This document shows, one piece after another, positions 31,151 through 43,300 of a stretch of 64,000 nucleotides of DNA. The notes under the pieces are model-generated. The model was given only the letters and a program-made list of their open reading frames with translations, had not been told where the DNA came from and made no database searches. The stretch's first letter is position 1, and each line of letters starts with the position of its first letter. The DNA is taken from assembly GCF_040802235.1 (NCBI RefSeq), contig NC_133156.1, forward strand, positions 110,018,173 to 110,082,172. Reading direction: 5' to 3'. A program made the translations under genes and the position numbers. This stretch comes from Manis javanica. Lineage: Eukaryota > Chordata > Mammalia > Pholidota > Manidae.

Positions 31151-32069
31151 TCTGATGTGCACTTCACTGACCCTGTCCCAGGCATCCTCAGTGACATCTC
31201 AGATTATAGGTCTGGTAACTTCATTAGGTCCATGGCAGCCAAGAGAAAGCAAGGCACTTAAAAAAAAAAACCAAGGTCACAATGTGGTCCTTCACTGGGA
31301 CCATCCCAGGAAGAAAGAAGGCAAGATATTTTGACACCAGATTAGAGAGTGGGTCTGAAACTGCCAATTTCTTAAAAAACTTCTAAATGGGATTGGAAGT
31401 TTTCTTTCTCTCCTTCTAGTGTTTACCTTTAACATTTTTTGTTTTTTTAAAAAATATTCAATCATTTATTCAACCCACATATCATATATTTAAAGGCTAA
31501 GGCTCTTTTTTGCTAGACAGACTTTGATGAGTTTGGTGAGGGTGGTCCTGATTAGTATTTTATTATATTTTAAAGAGGTTAGTTTAGGGTTAGGCAAAGG
31601 AAGTGCCATGTTATTAGAGAAGCAAAGTAGCAGAATCATTTCCTATGGTTCTTGTGTTAATCAGAAATCCCAGTCTTTCCAAAATCCCTAGTGAAAATTC
31701 CAAACGTCTTAGCAATAGCAATAGCAGTAATTTCTAACATGACTTTTTAAACTTACATTCTCTCATGTCAGATGGTTCTAATGTCTAATGACTTTCAATG
31801 CCTAAGCTAATTCTTCAGTCATTTAGGAAACTGGTGATTAGAAAGTACTTTTGACCTATAAGAGCAGTTGTGAGCTGTTCAGGCCTCCCACACTAGGATG
31901 GGGTGAGGCAGGCTGCAGGTAGAGATGGGAGAGTCTTCCTAAATGAGAATGTGGGTGCTCAGCCATCATTCTGTAAAATCAAGTGAGTGGCAAATTGCAC
32001 CATCTTGTAGAAGGTGAGGTGAATGTAGGAATGGATGAGGCCTGAGACAGGAAGCCACTGGCTCTTTTT

Positions 32070-32073
<4 letters not shown>
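31151..32073. other. Intergenic, no gene
   Basis: AT-rich, with an A run at 31260-31271. Nothing else recognised. Confidence 0.45.

Positions 32074-32160
<87 letters not shown>
32074..32160. repeat. Compound (TG)n(TA)n microsatellite
   Basis: About 14 TG units run straight into about 29 perfect TA units with no interruption. Long perfect TA tracts are prone to cruciform formation and length change. Confidence 0.95.
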
Positions 32161-32163
<3 letters not shown>

Positions 32164-34830
32164 ATTTGTCTTACAGGAGAAGTAATAATGTTTTATACCT
32201 GTATGGACATTCAGAGTTGACTACATGTTTCACATCTACATCATCCTTTAATCTTTACAACATCTTTTTGAAAAAGGGACAGTGTCTCTATCCTTTATAT
32301 TTTGCTGAGAAAATGACTACATGTTCATCAGGCTGGCTGGCCATAGTCTTACACCAGGACCAGTGGCAGATGGGAAGTAGACTCAGCTTCCGGCTCCAAG
32401 TTCAGAGCTACTTTGCTATTCAACACGGGTTCTTGCCCTGCATCAGGGCAATGCCTGTGCTTCTAATTGTGGCTTTGTATCTGGAGGTAGAAAGACACTG
32501 TATGGCTAGAATCTCTTGTAGATGGTTTCAAAGACCCAGAGCCCTGATTTGAGAAGGAGCTAACTGTCAGGAAAACTTGCCTGCCAGAGTTGGGGGCAAA
32601 GGGAAGTAAGCAGCTGGGTAGTGAGAACTCCTCATGGGTTCCCAAGTCTAGGCTCTCTCACTCTAAAGTATTTCCTGGGAGTGTGAACCCAAAGTTGAAG
32701 TTTCTAGATTTGGCCAAGGTTAAGAAACAACCTGATACTCTGTCTGCTTCCTTGGGGGACTCCCCCAGACCCAGAGCCCTAGAAGTGATGGCAAATTTAT
32801 CTGAGGGGTGCCCAGAGATTTGTGGTTGAGGGTTATCGAGACACTGTGCGTGTCCTGTCCTTATCTTCTCAGACTACTCCATACTCACTGTTCTAGCAGG
32901 GCTGTGTACTATTGCCCCCCATCCCCAGGTCCCTGCAGCCTTGACCTGCTCATTAAGACAAGTCAGAGGGCTCCATGTAGGCAAAAAGTCTAATTAAAAC
33001 AGGTGCACTTTACCTTAGTTTTCTGAATAGGTGTAATTTTTGAAAATTGCTGGTAGCTTTGACTTCCCTTTTACTGTTAAAATATTCTTTATTAAGAACT
33101 GAAGCTTGGAGAACTGGAGAAATATTTCTTTTGGGAAAATATTTGCCTCAAGATGTAAGATCATTTTTAAAGAATGAAGCAAATCTTATAAATTTAGACT
33201 CTTGTTAATAATAGTCATTATGCTGCTTTTGGTCTTCTGAACTCATTATTGATGTAGAGAGGAGAGCTGAGGGATCTAAGTGTGTGCCATGTGACTTTCC
33301 TAAGATCACTAACTTGGTAGTGGCAGACCTGTTTCTGGAACCCCTGCAAGCTGTTCCCAGGGCAGGAAGCTCCGGGAGAAGTCTCCAGAGCCTGGGACAG
33401 CTGACCTTTGACTGTTGTAAAGCTCAGTCAGTTTGGCAGGTATGTTTCATTAGGGTCCATCAGCCACAAGGAGTTCCTGTGAGCTTGGATGTGGTACTGC
33501 CAGACCCAGGGCTGCTGTGCAGGAGCCGACATGATGGGACTATTTTCTCTTCTCAGACCCCATTCCACTCTTGGCTGCTTTTGCTGTCTCTGGAAACCTC
33601 TACCTCTTTCCTACAAAGAAGCACTCACAGTCTGCAGCTCAATTCAAACTCTCCAAGAACCTGGGCTTCACTTTGCTCTGCCTGGGAAATACATTGGTGT
33701 CAATTTTAGCTTGCTACTTACTCTCTGAAAATGATTCTGGGCAACAGTTGGTTATGTTTACATGTTTATTAAAGTCCTAAGCTCTTATTATGTGCTAGAC
33801 CTTGCCCTGGGCATGTGCAAAATTGCCATCAGTGAGTATCAAGGCAGGAAGACTTTCATATGTTACTGAAAACAAAAACAGAAGCTAAACTACAAAGTCT
33901 CACACAGTTCACTTGACCCTTGGAAATTATCTTCTTCAAGGTGGCCTTCATAATTCAATTTAAAGCAAACCTATTTGGTAAAGGGTCTTGTGAGGAAGGC
34001 ATTAGAGGCATAGGACAGTTTGATTTGACCATGAGGGTTTGGAACTGTTTCAGAGCCTTTCCCACTTTGCCTACCCGGAAAAAGTGCTTGGTATTTAGTT
34101 AAAAGCAACCATTCTGCCCCTAACCAAGCACAAAAGACCAGTGCATATCACCTAGGCATGCTTGCCTTCTGGGCACAATACCAAGTTTCAGGAAAAAAAT
34201 CACACTGAGATTTTAAGTGAACAGGATTTTAAGTCAAATAATTTCTTGGCTTTACTGTTTCTCTGGCCTCCATTGCAGAAGGCCACAGCTCTTTGGATTT
34301 CTAGCTAGAATGGTTTGACCCACCATAGCTTGATTTGTGTTTCCAGAGTTGTGAAAAGTTTATATGATTCCTCTCGGCCTTTCTCACTTTATGATCAGAC
34401 AACTGATGCACAGGCAGAGCAAAGTTAGAGGTTTGCCAGCCCCAGCACAAGGCAAAGTGAGCAAGGTGGACCTCATGCCCCCAGCATCCACTGCTTTGCC
34501 TTCACCTTAATTTTTTTGTTGTTGTAAAGTTGGCTCCTCACTTATTCATATTCTGATTTCCTAACCCTTTGTGGCTATTGCTAACTTTCTTCAAAATATT
34601 GGTTGAGGTGGACTCATGGCTGGGGAAGAAAAAGATACAACTAGAGAAAAATCCCTTGGGGATTGTGCTGGTACACAATTTTTATTGGGTCCCGTCAGTC
34701 TTAGTGGAGGCATGTACTCTCAGGCTGACATAATCCACTCCTTCCTACTGCATTACACCATGTATTGCTTACCACCTCACCCACTTGGATCACCTCGTAT
34801 GTGTTTGATTTGCAATCCTTATTCTAGTCT
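32161..34830. other. Intergenic, MIR/L2 scraps
   Basis: Weak minus-strand MIR wording at 32220-32400 (TTTAATCTTTACAACATC, ACCAGTGGCAGATGGGAAG) and 33270-33350, and an L2/MIR-like piece at 33755-33850. No gene. Confidence 0.45.
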
Positions 34831-35060
34831 CTTGAGATGGCCTGTCCCAGGGTTAGAGTCCTGGCTTCACCCTTTGCTAATTTTGTGTCCTTGGACAAGT
34901 TCCTTAATCCCTCAAAGTCTCAGTTTTCTTATCTCTAAATACCAAGCTCTTAAGGTTGTTTTAAAAGTTGAATATGGTAATCCACATAAAGTGTTTAGCA
35001 TGGTGTCTGTTACATAGTAACATTTCTATAATGGTTAATGATAATGTTATTATTAACCAC
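34831..35060 (+). mobile_element. MIR SINE
   Basis: GGTTAGAGTCCTGGCTTCACC, TTGTGTCCTTGGACAAGTTCC, TCTCAGTTTTCTTATCTCTAA and CACATAAAGTGTTTAGCATGG appear in full MIR order. Confidence 0.85.
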
Positions 35061-35199
35061 TATTCCAATTACCACTCTCCTCAGAAAGTGTTGTTCAACA
35101 AAGTTTGAATAGGGAATATTTTCAAGAATCAGCCTAAATTGTGTACTAGGCCATCAGAACCATTTATCATGAAAGCAATATGTGTTAAAATAGACAGTA

Positions 35200-35415
35200 G
35201 AGTGTGTGACTTTGACATTTGACGTGGTTCACCTTCAACCTCTGACATTTTGGGGACCCTTAGAAAATTATTTGAACTCTCTCCTCATTCTTAAAATGGA
35301 TATGAAAATGTACCTACTTCACAGTGATGTACATGGTGAGGATCAAGTGAGTAAATACATGTAAAATGCTTCAGAATGGTGCTTGGCACATACTATACAC
35401 TCAGTGGATGTGCCC
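35200..35415 (+). mobile_element. MIR SINE, second copy in tandem orientation
   Basis: AATTATTTGAACTCTCTCCTC, AAAATGGATATGAAAATGTAC, GAGGATCAAGTGAGTAAATAC and GGTGCTTGGCACATACTATAC mark a further plus-strand MIR only 140 bases from the previous one. Confidence 0.8.
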
Positions 35416-36770
35416 CACTACTGATAATGGTAAATGCTGAGTATGTGTGTGCTTCTGAGGAGATGCAGTTAGAATATTCAAAATTGGATTATTATAGAAA
35501 ATTTGGGAAATCTGAAAACTAAAACTCTTGCCTCCATATCCTACCTTCTTAGTTTCCTACAGTTCAGGATTCTTGTTCCCTCCATCCTCCTAAAATCGCA
35601 CTTTCAATGGTTGTCAAGTCACATCCAATGGCCTCTGCCTCATCTTCTAGAGGGGTCAGACATTTTAGAGATTAGCCAAACACAGTCAATTCTCAAAAGA
35701 GGAGGCTGGGGCTAAGAAGTCTTATACTTGCCCATAGCTAATTTGTGACAGACCGAAAGTTAAAAGCTTTACTGGTTGTGTATTTATTAGGTGACTGGGT
35801 TTATATCTATTTTGACAAATGGGGGATGGGGCTTGGAATCCAGTACGTGGCTGGGGTAAGAACTCTCCTCTCTCCTCTTTCACCTTGCTCTTTCTGACCC
35901 ACAAACCTTGCTTAATGAGGCCTCGGTCCAGTTCATATTTTCAGAGGATTGCTTGTTTTCCACAGTGGGCCCTGGGCCCTGACCCTCCACAGCATGAAGA
36001 CCTCGTCTCCTGATGGTTAATGTTTTCCCTCCCCTGGGCCCTGCCTCTCTGGGCCACGTTCCTTCCCCCTGCCGGCTCATCTGTTGCCTTGGGCTGGCTG
36101 CCTTGCTGGGCGGTGTTTCGTGAGGCTCTGAGAGATGCCAGGAGGTAAGGGGAAGGGCCCTGAACGGCCTCAGTCATTGGACAAGCAGGCTCGGTGATGG
36201 ATGAGCCTTCTCCCCAGGGAGTTTCGGGTCAGGAGAAGTCCAGCTGATAAGTTTTTCCAGAACTGAGTAACCCAGAAAGAGTGCCAGCAGCATCTTACCT
36301 CTTCTGTGGTTTTTGTACTGATTTTAAGGAAATGCTCAGCTGCAGTTCCACATCTTCCTAGAAATAGAGCTACATCCATGATAAACTTAGCTATCTGTGA
36401 TACATGTCATTTTAGAAATCATATTTGAGGATGGGGTGGGAGGAAGGAAGAGATGGTCTTTTAAAAATCCCTTTCAAAATATTTTCTTTCTTGTAAATAT
36501 TGAAGAGGCACAGTGTAACCCTTTCTTCTTCCAAATGATCTCATAGCTATTTATTGAGGGGAAATACCAACTGTTTATTTATTTTTCTTAAAGAGCTTCT
36601 TCGACCCTGATGATTCACGTCAATACCATTTTCCTCCTGCCTGAGGAGGCTTTGAGACAAAGCTACACCCCAAGTGATACTCCGGTGTCGGAACAATTCC
36701 CATCCTGAGCAGGGTGAGCAGCCTTCTTTATTCCCCCTCCACACCCGTCCTTGAGCCCCTGAGACGGATG
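35416..36770. other. Upstream flank of ESM1
   Basis: Unique sequence; 35930-36180 is GC-rich with scattered CpGs and no gene. It could hold distal ESM1 control elements, but nothing in it proves that. Confidence 0.4.
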
Positions 36771-36779
36771 TGAGCGAGT

Positions 36780-37010
36780 TCTCCAGTCCTCATGCAAAAC
36801 AACCGTCTAAACATAACAGATGACATCAGCTTGGGCTTTTCAATTCCTGGATGGCAGCAGCGTGTTAATCCAGCCTTCATCCTGGATTTCATAAACTAAA
36901 ACAAGGGAGCCTGGCAGGAGGACAGCGCTGCTGCTGGGTTGAGGAAATTGATGACGGAGAAGCATGCGGGCAACCCAGTGTATAAAACTCATAAACGTGT
37001 AGGCAGAGGC
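36780..37010 (+). promoter_or_regulatory. ESM1: ESM1 core and proximal promoter
   Basis: A TATAAA box at 36981-36986 predicts transcription from about 37010, giving a 5' UTR of about 80 bases. Upstream are an octamer-like ATGCAAA (36792-36798), a CRE/AP-1-like TGACATCA (36821-36828) and a GATGACGG (36950-36957). The TATA position fits an inducible endothelial gene. Factor binding is inferred. Confidence 0.65.
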
Positions 37011-37088
37011 TCAACTACCACTTTGGACAGCTGCTTCCCGCCAGCAAAGCCCTCGCCGCGGGAAGCTGAGCCGAGCTGCGGGGGAAAC

Positions 37089-37389
37089 ATGAAGAGCCTC
37101 TTGCTGCTGGCCACGCTGCTTGTCCCCGCGCACCTGGCGGCGGCCTGGAGCACCAAGTATGCGGTGGATTGCCCGGAGCGCTGTGACGCTAACCAGTGCA
37201 AAGGCAGCCTGCGCTGCAGGAGGACAGTGCTCGACGACTGTGGCTGCTGCCGGGTGTGCGCCGCGGGGCTGGGAGAAACCTGCTACCGCACAGTCTCGGG
37301 CATGGATGGCGTGAAGTGTGGCCCGGGGCTGAGGTGTCAGTTTTACAGTGAGGAGGATGATTTTGGTGACGAATTTGGTATCTGCAAAG
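37089..37389 (+). CDS. ESM1: ESM1 coding exon 1
   Basis: Encodes the signal peptide and the cysteine-rich domain down to EFGICK plus one base. The donor is AAAG|GTAAAG. The segment 36FYSEEDD-type linker after GLRCQ is more acidic than the human PSNGEDP version as I recall it. CpG density is highest around 37045-37270. Confidence 0.95.
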
Positions 37390-40300
37390 GTAAAGAGTGA
37401 CTCCCCTCGCTTCTCCCCGCCCCGGGCACACAGAGGGTTTTTAGCCTGATTGGGAGGTGAAGAGCCTTTCCTCCTAATGAGTAAGAGGGTAAGTGCAGGG
37501 GGGTTAGGGACAAGGCCCCATACAGGTGTTGTCACAGGGAGAAAGGGAAGGTGACTCTGCAAGTAGCCACTGAACCCAGTGTGAGGAAAGTGCAGAAATA
37601 CAACATTTCACTTATTATGTTTAGGAGATTTAAGAAAAAAGTTGCAATGAAAAATTGTGTTATGTCCTTTTCTGGAAAACTTTAGAAACTTGACAGGTAA
37701 TCTGTCTTGGCTGGTTTAGGCGCTCGTTTTTTTTTGCAAGACAGTGATGACTGCACTAGTAAGGTCTGCACTAGATAACCCCTGAGGGTGGTGTCTAACC
37801 CAGGAGTTTAGAGATTCTTTGATCTTGAAAGGATCCACCGGATGGAGGACATCTCTCAAGATGAAATATATCTGTTGAGCACCAATACACTTTGTGAAAT
37901 AGGGTGGACTTCAGTCTAACAAAACAACACACATTCTTGGAAGATAATACCCTGAAGTATAAAGCAAACATCATTCCACTTCATAAAGGTTTTTGGTCAT
38001 CTAGAAAAATAGCAGATGGTATAAGACAAGCAAAAGTAACAGTAAAGAAAAGTAAAAATTGAAAGTCTGTGAAGAATGAGGTTGGCAGTCTTACAGACTT
38101 AAAGAAAAACTACTAGGTTTTCTGAACAATGTAGTTAAACATTTGTAAAATTTAGTTCAAGGTTAATAACTGTAGTTGAAAATGTTTAATATGTTTAAGA
38201 TGTTTAGAATCAAAAGAATGGTGATTTAAAAATATTCTATTTTTGGACACCTTCTGATCTTATCATAGAGTTATTAAGATGCAACACATACTATAGCCCT
38301 GTACATCAGTTTTATAACACAAAGGACCTTTTAAAATTGTGAAAAGGACTGAGAAATTTTGAAATAATTCTTGTATTTTATGTATTTAATACAACTGCAT
38401 GCTTTTCTGAATGATAGTCATCCAGTATTGAGCTAATCTCATTAATTCTCCTACCTCATAGATAAATATTTTACAAATTAATCACATTTTAATCCATAAA
38501 GCATACTGAAGGTTAGGAAATAAATGCTTGAATTATAAGAATAATTTTATGTTTTGCTTAATTTGTTTTTGCTTACAACCAATAAAAGGTAGACTTTGGT
38601 AAACATTCACATACATTTCTTTCAGCTGGATAGGATCTGTATTCTCTGTAAATTATAGGACTTATCAGCCAAGAAAACAGTACTTCACTTAAGGAAATTA
38701 GGGGGGAAGTGGTTAACACAATCATACTTAAGATATAGCAAGTATATGCAGTAGATTCCTTTCTCTCTTGGCATAAAATCGCCTCTGTAAATGTGATTGT
38801 GAATGCACTATCACATGAGGGCAAAGAAACAAGCCGTAGGCATCTGGAGTCTTTTTTTTAAATTGAAGAATAATTGACATGTATGTCTATACATATGTTT
38901 GCTGCACAACAGTGACTAGATATTTATATACACTGTGAAATGGTCACCACAATAACTCTAGTTACCATACAAAGTTGTTACAATATTATTGACTACATGC
39001 ATTATGCTTTACATTTCATCTCTGTGTCTTATTTATTTTATAACTAGAGATTATACTTCTTAATTGTCTTCACCTCTTTTGTCTATCCCCAGCCCTCTCC
39101 TCTCTGGAGTCTTTAGCACTGTTATTCCATTGGGTGACTGGGGTAGCTCTTAATGAGATATATTTGAAAAAGATATTTCAGATTACTCTTTTCTATATCC
39201 TTCAGATTGCCAGTGAGTCTAGTTTCAAACATTTTTCTCTCTGCTGGAAACAGTGAGCCTGTGTGAATCTCAACAACTCTAGATGGAGGCATTAAATTTT
39301 ACTTTTTGCTAACTCCCTCCTTCTGCTTTTTTACAGAACATTCATTTGAAAATTGTTTTTCATATCCAGATATTTACTAAATATTCAGATGCTTGTATTG
39401 TGTTGCTCAGATAATACTTAGCCTGCTAACATATTTATTGAACACCTACTATCTGCCTAGCACCATTTAATACATTGGGGGGATACAACAGAAGTATAAC
39501 TGAGAATTTGGCTATGATTTTAGTTTTTAATATCACTGGAGACACAGTCAGATCTCAATCCTATGTGCTTTTCTGCAAGTGGCTTTTTCAGGATCTATTT
39601 TTAAGGACTGTTCTTCCCAGTAGCGAGGCCACTGTCTAAAACCAGTTTCCTCTGTGATCTGAAGGACATGGAAAAGACCATTCCTAAATCTCTTTTAAAA
39701 ATACATTTCATTAATATCTACTTTGGTCATTCTGTGGCATATCCAATTGCTAAAGAATCAGATGCCTCACAACTTTATTCCTTACCCATTTATGATTGTT
39801 CATTTATAAGGATATTCTCATGCAAAGAGAATTAATATTCTGCGTCCATTCTGCTTGGCTATTAAAGACTGGCTTGTCTACTGAGATGCTGTTTATAGCA
39901 TAAAAACCTTCTTATGCCTTCTTAATAAATGAGTTTCTCCTCTTTTTTTCAATATAGTATGTTTTAGTTTGAGTATGAAAACATGGGGGCTCTCAAAACT
40001 TTTAGATTTTAGTAGGTATACAAATAAATTCTCAGCTTTCTTGTTCATTTAACATGTTGCATTTTAGCTTTGCAGAGAGTTTTGCTATGAATCCTCTTAA
40101 TTTCTGGGGGAGTTAAGTTGTATTGCCATTTTGACAGATAAGGAAGTTGATAAGAGTAGAAGCAAATTGAGGATTGATCACTTCATAAAGAGCGGGATTG
40201 GCAGCCTAGGTAGTCTGAAGCCCTGTCCTATACATTTAAAAAGGTAAATTGTCTGGGGATATGATGGATTCAAAGACAGCATCTCATCTTTTAAACCCTT

Positions 40301-43300
40301 TGAGGAGCTGAAGCATGTGCCTGTTCAACTGCCCACCTTCACTGAGTTATCACAAAGGTAGCCTATGAGAACCTGTCTGTTGGTATCTAAGCAGAAAGTA
40401 ACTAGAATTAGGACTTGTTCAAGGATATTGGTTACATACAGCTGTCTTCAACAAACTTCACAGCAGGACATTACAATGGATGGGTCTATGATCTGGTCCT
40501 AGTGTGTGATTTCACATTTGTGACTTAGAGTCCCAACGTTCAAAGCCTGTGTGTTTTTGAGAACTGGGTTTTATCTGACAGTAACGATTAATGAGGTTTG
40601 TTTAAATCCTGTGGCTGTGCCCACCGGGGCTGTAAGGACAGAGGCTTATGAACAGTGAGTGGCTTCCTCTCTCTGAACCTTCCCTTTGTCCTCAGACTGT
40701 CCCTACGGCACCTTCGGAATGGAATGCAAGGAGATGTGCCATTGTCAGTCGGGCATATGTGACAGGGTGACTGGCAAATGCCTGAAATTTCCCTTCTTCC
40801 AATATTCAGTAGCCAAGTCTTCCAACAGATTTGTTTCTCACACAGGTAAGAACTGATTCCAGTACAGACAAGGAACAATAGTTTCACATTTTCAAGCAAA
40901 TTTTCAGTTTGAATAACTTAAAAAAGCATTGCTGAGTAGAGTAATATGTTGATTTGAGTGATTTTTGTCCATTTTACTCAAAGGAAAGGCAGATGGCTGC
41001 CGGGTTTATTTGTTGCTGCTGTTTTTTAAAAAAGTTTCATTAATAGGTTTAAGGGTTATACAATTGTTTAAAAAGTTTACCTCATTTATATGGAGGAGAA
41101 ATATGATTGGTTAACAAAAAAAAAATCTATAATAAAAACCCAAGATATACAAAGTTCTTTAAATTCTTTAGTGATCTGCTTTATATACCTACTAGACAAA
41201 GCTACTTTTCTCCAACTTCACATAGAAAAAATACTCTGAGGAATTTATTGGATAAGGCTTAAGAGCCAAAATAAAACATACAGAACATTTCTTTTTTCTT
41301 TTTTAGCTGAATGGAAGCCTTAAAATGGATTAATTCCAAACATGTGTCTTATGCATTTTTGGAGAGGATAAGAGACAGTATCTTGGGATTATCCCCAAAC
41401 CCTTGAATGAAGTTGTAGGAATACTCACATGCTGCTTGTTATGCATCTGTATTTCTTACACAGGTTGTTAGAATGTGAGACACACATCCTAGAAGATGGT
41501 GCTATGTCCATATTTGGTTATCTTGTTGAATAAAGTACAGTAAAGATTCATCAAATTTAAAGTAGCTCATTTAAAATAACATTGAGATTCAGTATATTTG
41601 GCAAATGTGCTTATCTCCCACCTTTACCTCCTTTTTTATACATGGGTACCATTAAGATAAAGGGGAAATGCTGTGACTTAAGTGAATTATTATTTTCAAA
41701 TGTAGCACTGCCCTTAAACATTAATTTACTTTTTCTTAACTAACAGGTAAGTAGCTTCATAAATATTTCATCTGGAAATTGAGATGATTATTTTTACTTT
41801 TTATTTACTTATTATACATAGTTATTACATTTTAAATGTTTATGACTTCACCTGCAGTCTTTGAAAAGCAAAATGGAAGAAGACTGAGTTTTAAGTCCTG
41901 AAAAAATGTTCTTTATTGAGATGAAATTTATGTAACCATTTTAAAGTGAACAATTCAGTGGCAGTTAGTACATTCAACCCAGTTGTAGCCACCACGCCTT
42001 TCAGTTCTGGAACTCCAGCAACCATTAAGCAGTTACCCCCGTTCCTCACAGCCCCCAAACCCTGGCAACCATCAATCTACTTTCTGAGACGTAGTAAGTT
42101 TTTGAATGATTTGATTGCCTTTATACAGGTTGGAAACCTGTTGTCTCAGTACAGCTAGCTGCCTCAAACACTTGAAACTTCTTTTGTCTTTATTTTGCTT
42201 TCTTAAAACTGCAGGCTGGGAAGAACTTTGAAAGAACAGCTTGTGCGTCCTTCTCACTCATTTAAGTTTGCACCTAAACCTTTCCTACCAAGAGAGAACT
42301 GAATCCCCTGTGAATCTTGGCTGGTGTTTGGGAGGAGTGTCTGGGGGCCACCAGCGCTCCTTTGGACTAATCCTCAGGGACGCATGCGCATCTCAGCCCC
42401 GCCCCTCCCGCGGCAGGCGCAGACCCTCTGCCCTCTTCTGCACTGTGTGTCTTTGGCCTGTCACCTTCTAATTTGCTTGCAGATTCTGCAACTATCTTGA
42501 CTACTGTTTAGATGCTGTGGAAACAGATACACTGCTGGATGGAAGTTCCAGTATAGGTCACACAAAAAATATTTCTGTAACCACATTAGGTATCAAGATT
42601 CTTACTAGAAACTCATGGAAAAAAGCGTTTTCTAACCTCAGGTGTTTCCTTTCCTTAGCTAAACCCGTGTGGAATCTTGTTAAACTTAGGTCCGGGAAGG
42701 AGAGCAGAAGATCCTAAAGACTTTGTGGGGAAGCTGCTCAGTCCTGCATTGTCTGCTTGGGACGCCTGGGCTTCAGGAGCCAGTTTACAAAGGGGCCCTG
42801 GGGTCTCAGTTTTGCAGTGGGCTTCACATCACCTCTGTGCAAATCTGCTTGGGCCCAGCCTTTGTAAATGGCCCCAAGTTTCATCAGTATTTGGACTTCT
42901 GGAGTCCCGTTCCACACCCTGATTGCTCGGGGTTGTCTTCTCTAACTTGTTACCTGTTGTTTACAACACTCTCCGCAAGTGGGCTTCTGGGCTGTCTCCA
43001 TTTGCTGTTGTTGGTTTTTTTTTTTTTTTTTGGTAGTGAGCTCTCCAGCTTTCTAAGACTGGGAACTCACAGGGAACTTATTTTTTGGGCGTGGGGCATT
43101 GTTAGGGGTGGTAAGACCTGGAATATTTCATGAATTTACACACATTCATCTTCCAGGCTGCACTAATCTCACAGCATTCCATTTCAGCATATACACAGCT
43201 GAAGCAAACTCACCTTATTGCTTGTAGAAGCAGATAAACTTCATTTTAGAAAATTCTAAATATTGCAAACTTTCCTTTCATGTAGAGCAAGAACTATCTT

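Larger units (their letters stand above)
37390..40695 (+). other. ESM1: ESM1 intron 1
   Basis: 3.3-kb intron. It contains a minus-strand L1 tail (38857-39110), an L2 scrap (39425-39550) and a weak MIR (40070-40240). No exon-like open frame otherwise. Confidence 0.7.

Noticed and set aside
36939-37088. N-terminally extended ESM1 starting at 36939
   Set aside because: The extension would begin upstream of the TATA box and is not a signal peptide; MKSLLLLATLL at 37089 is the family start.
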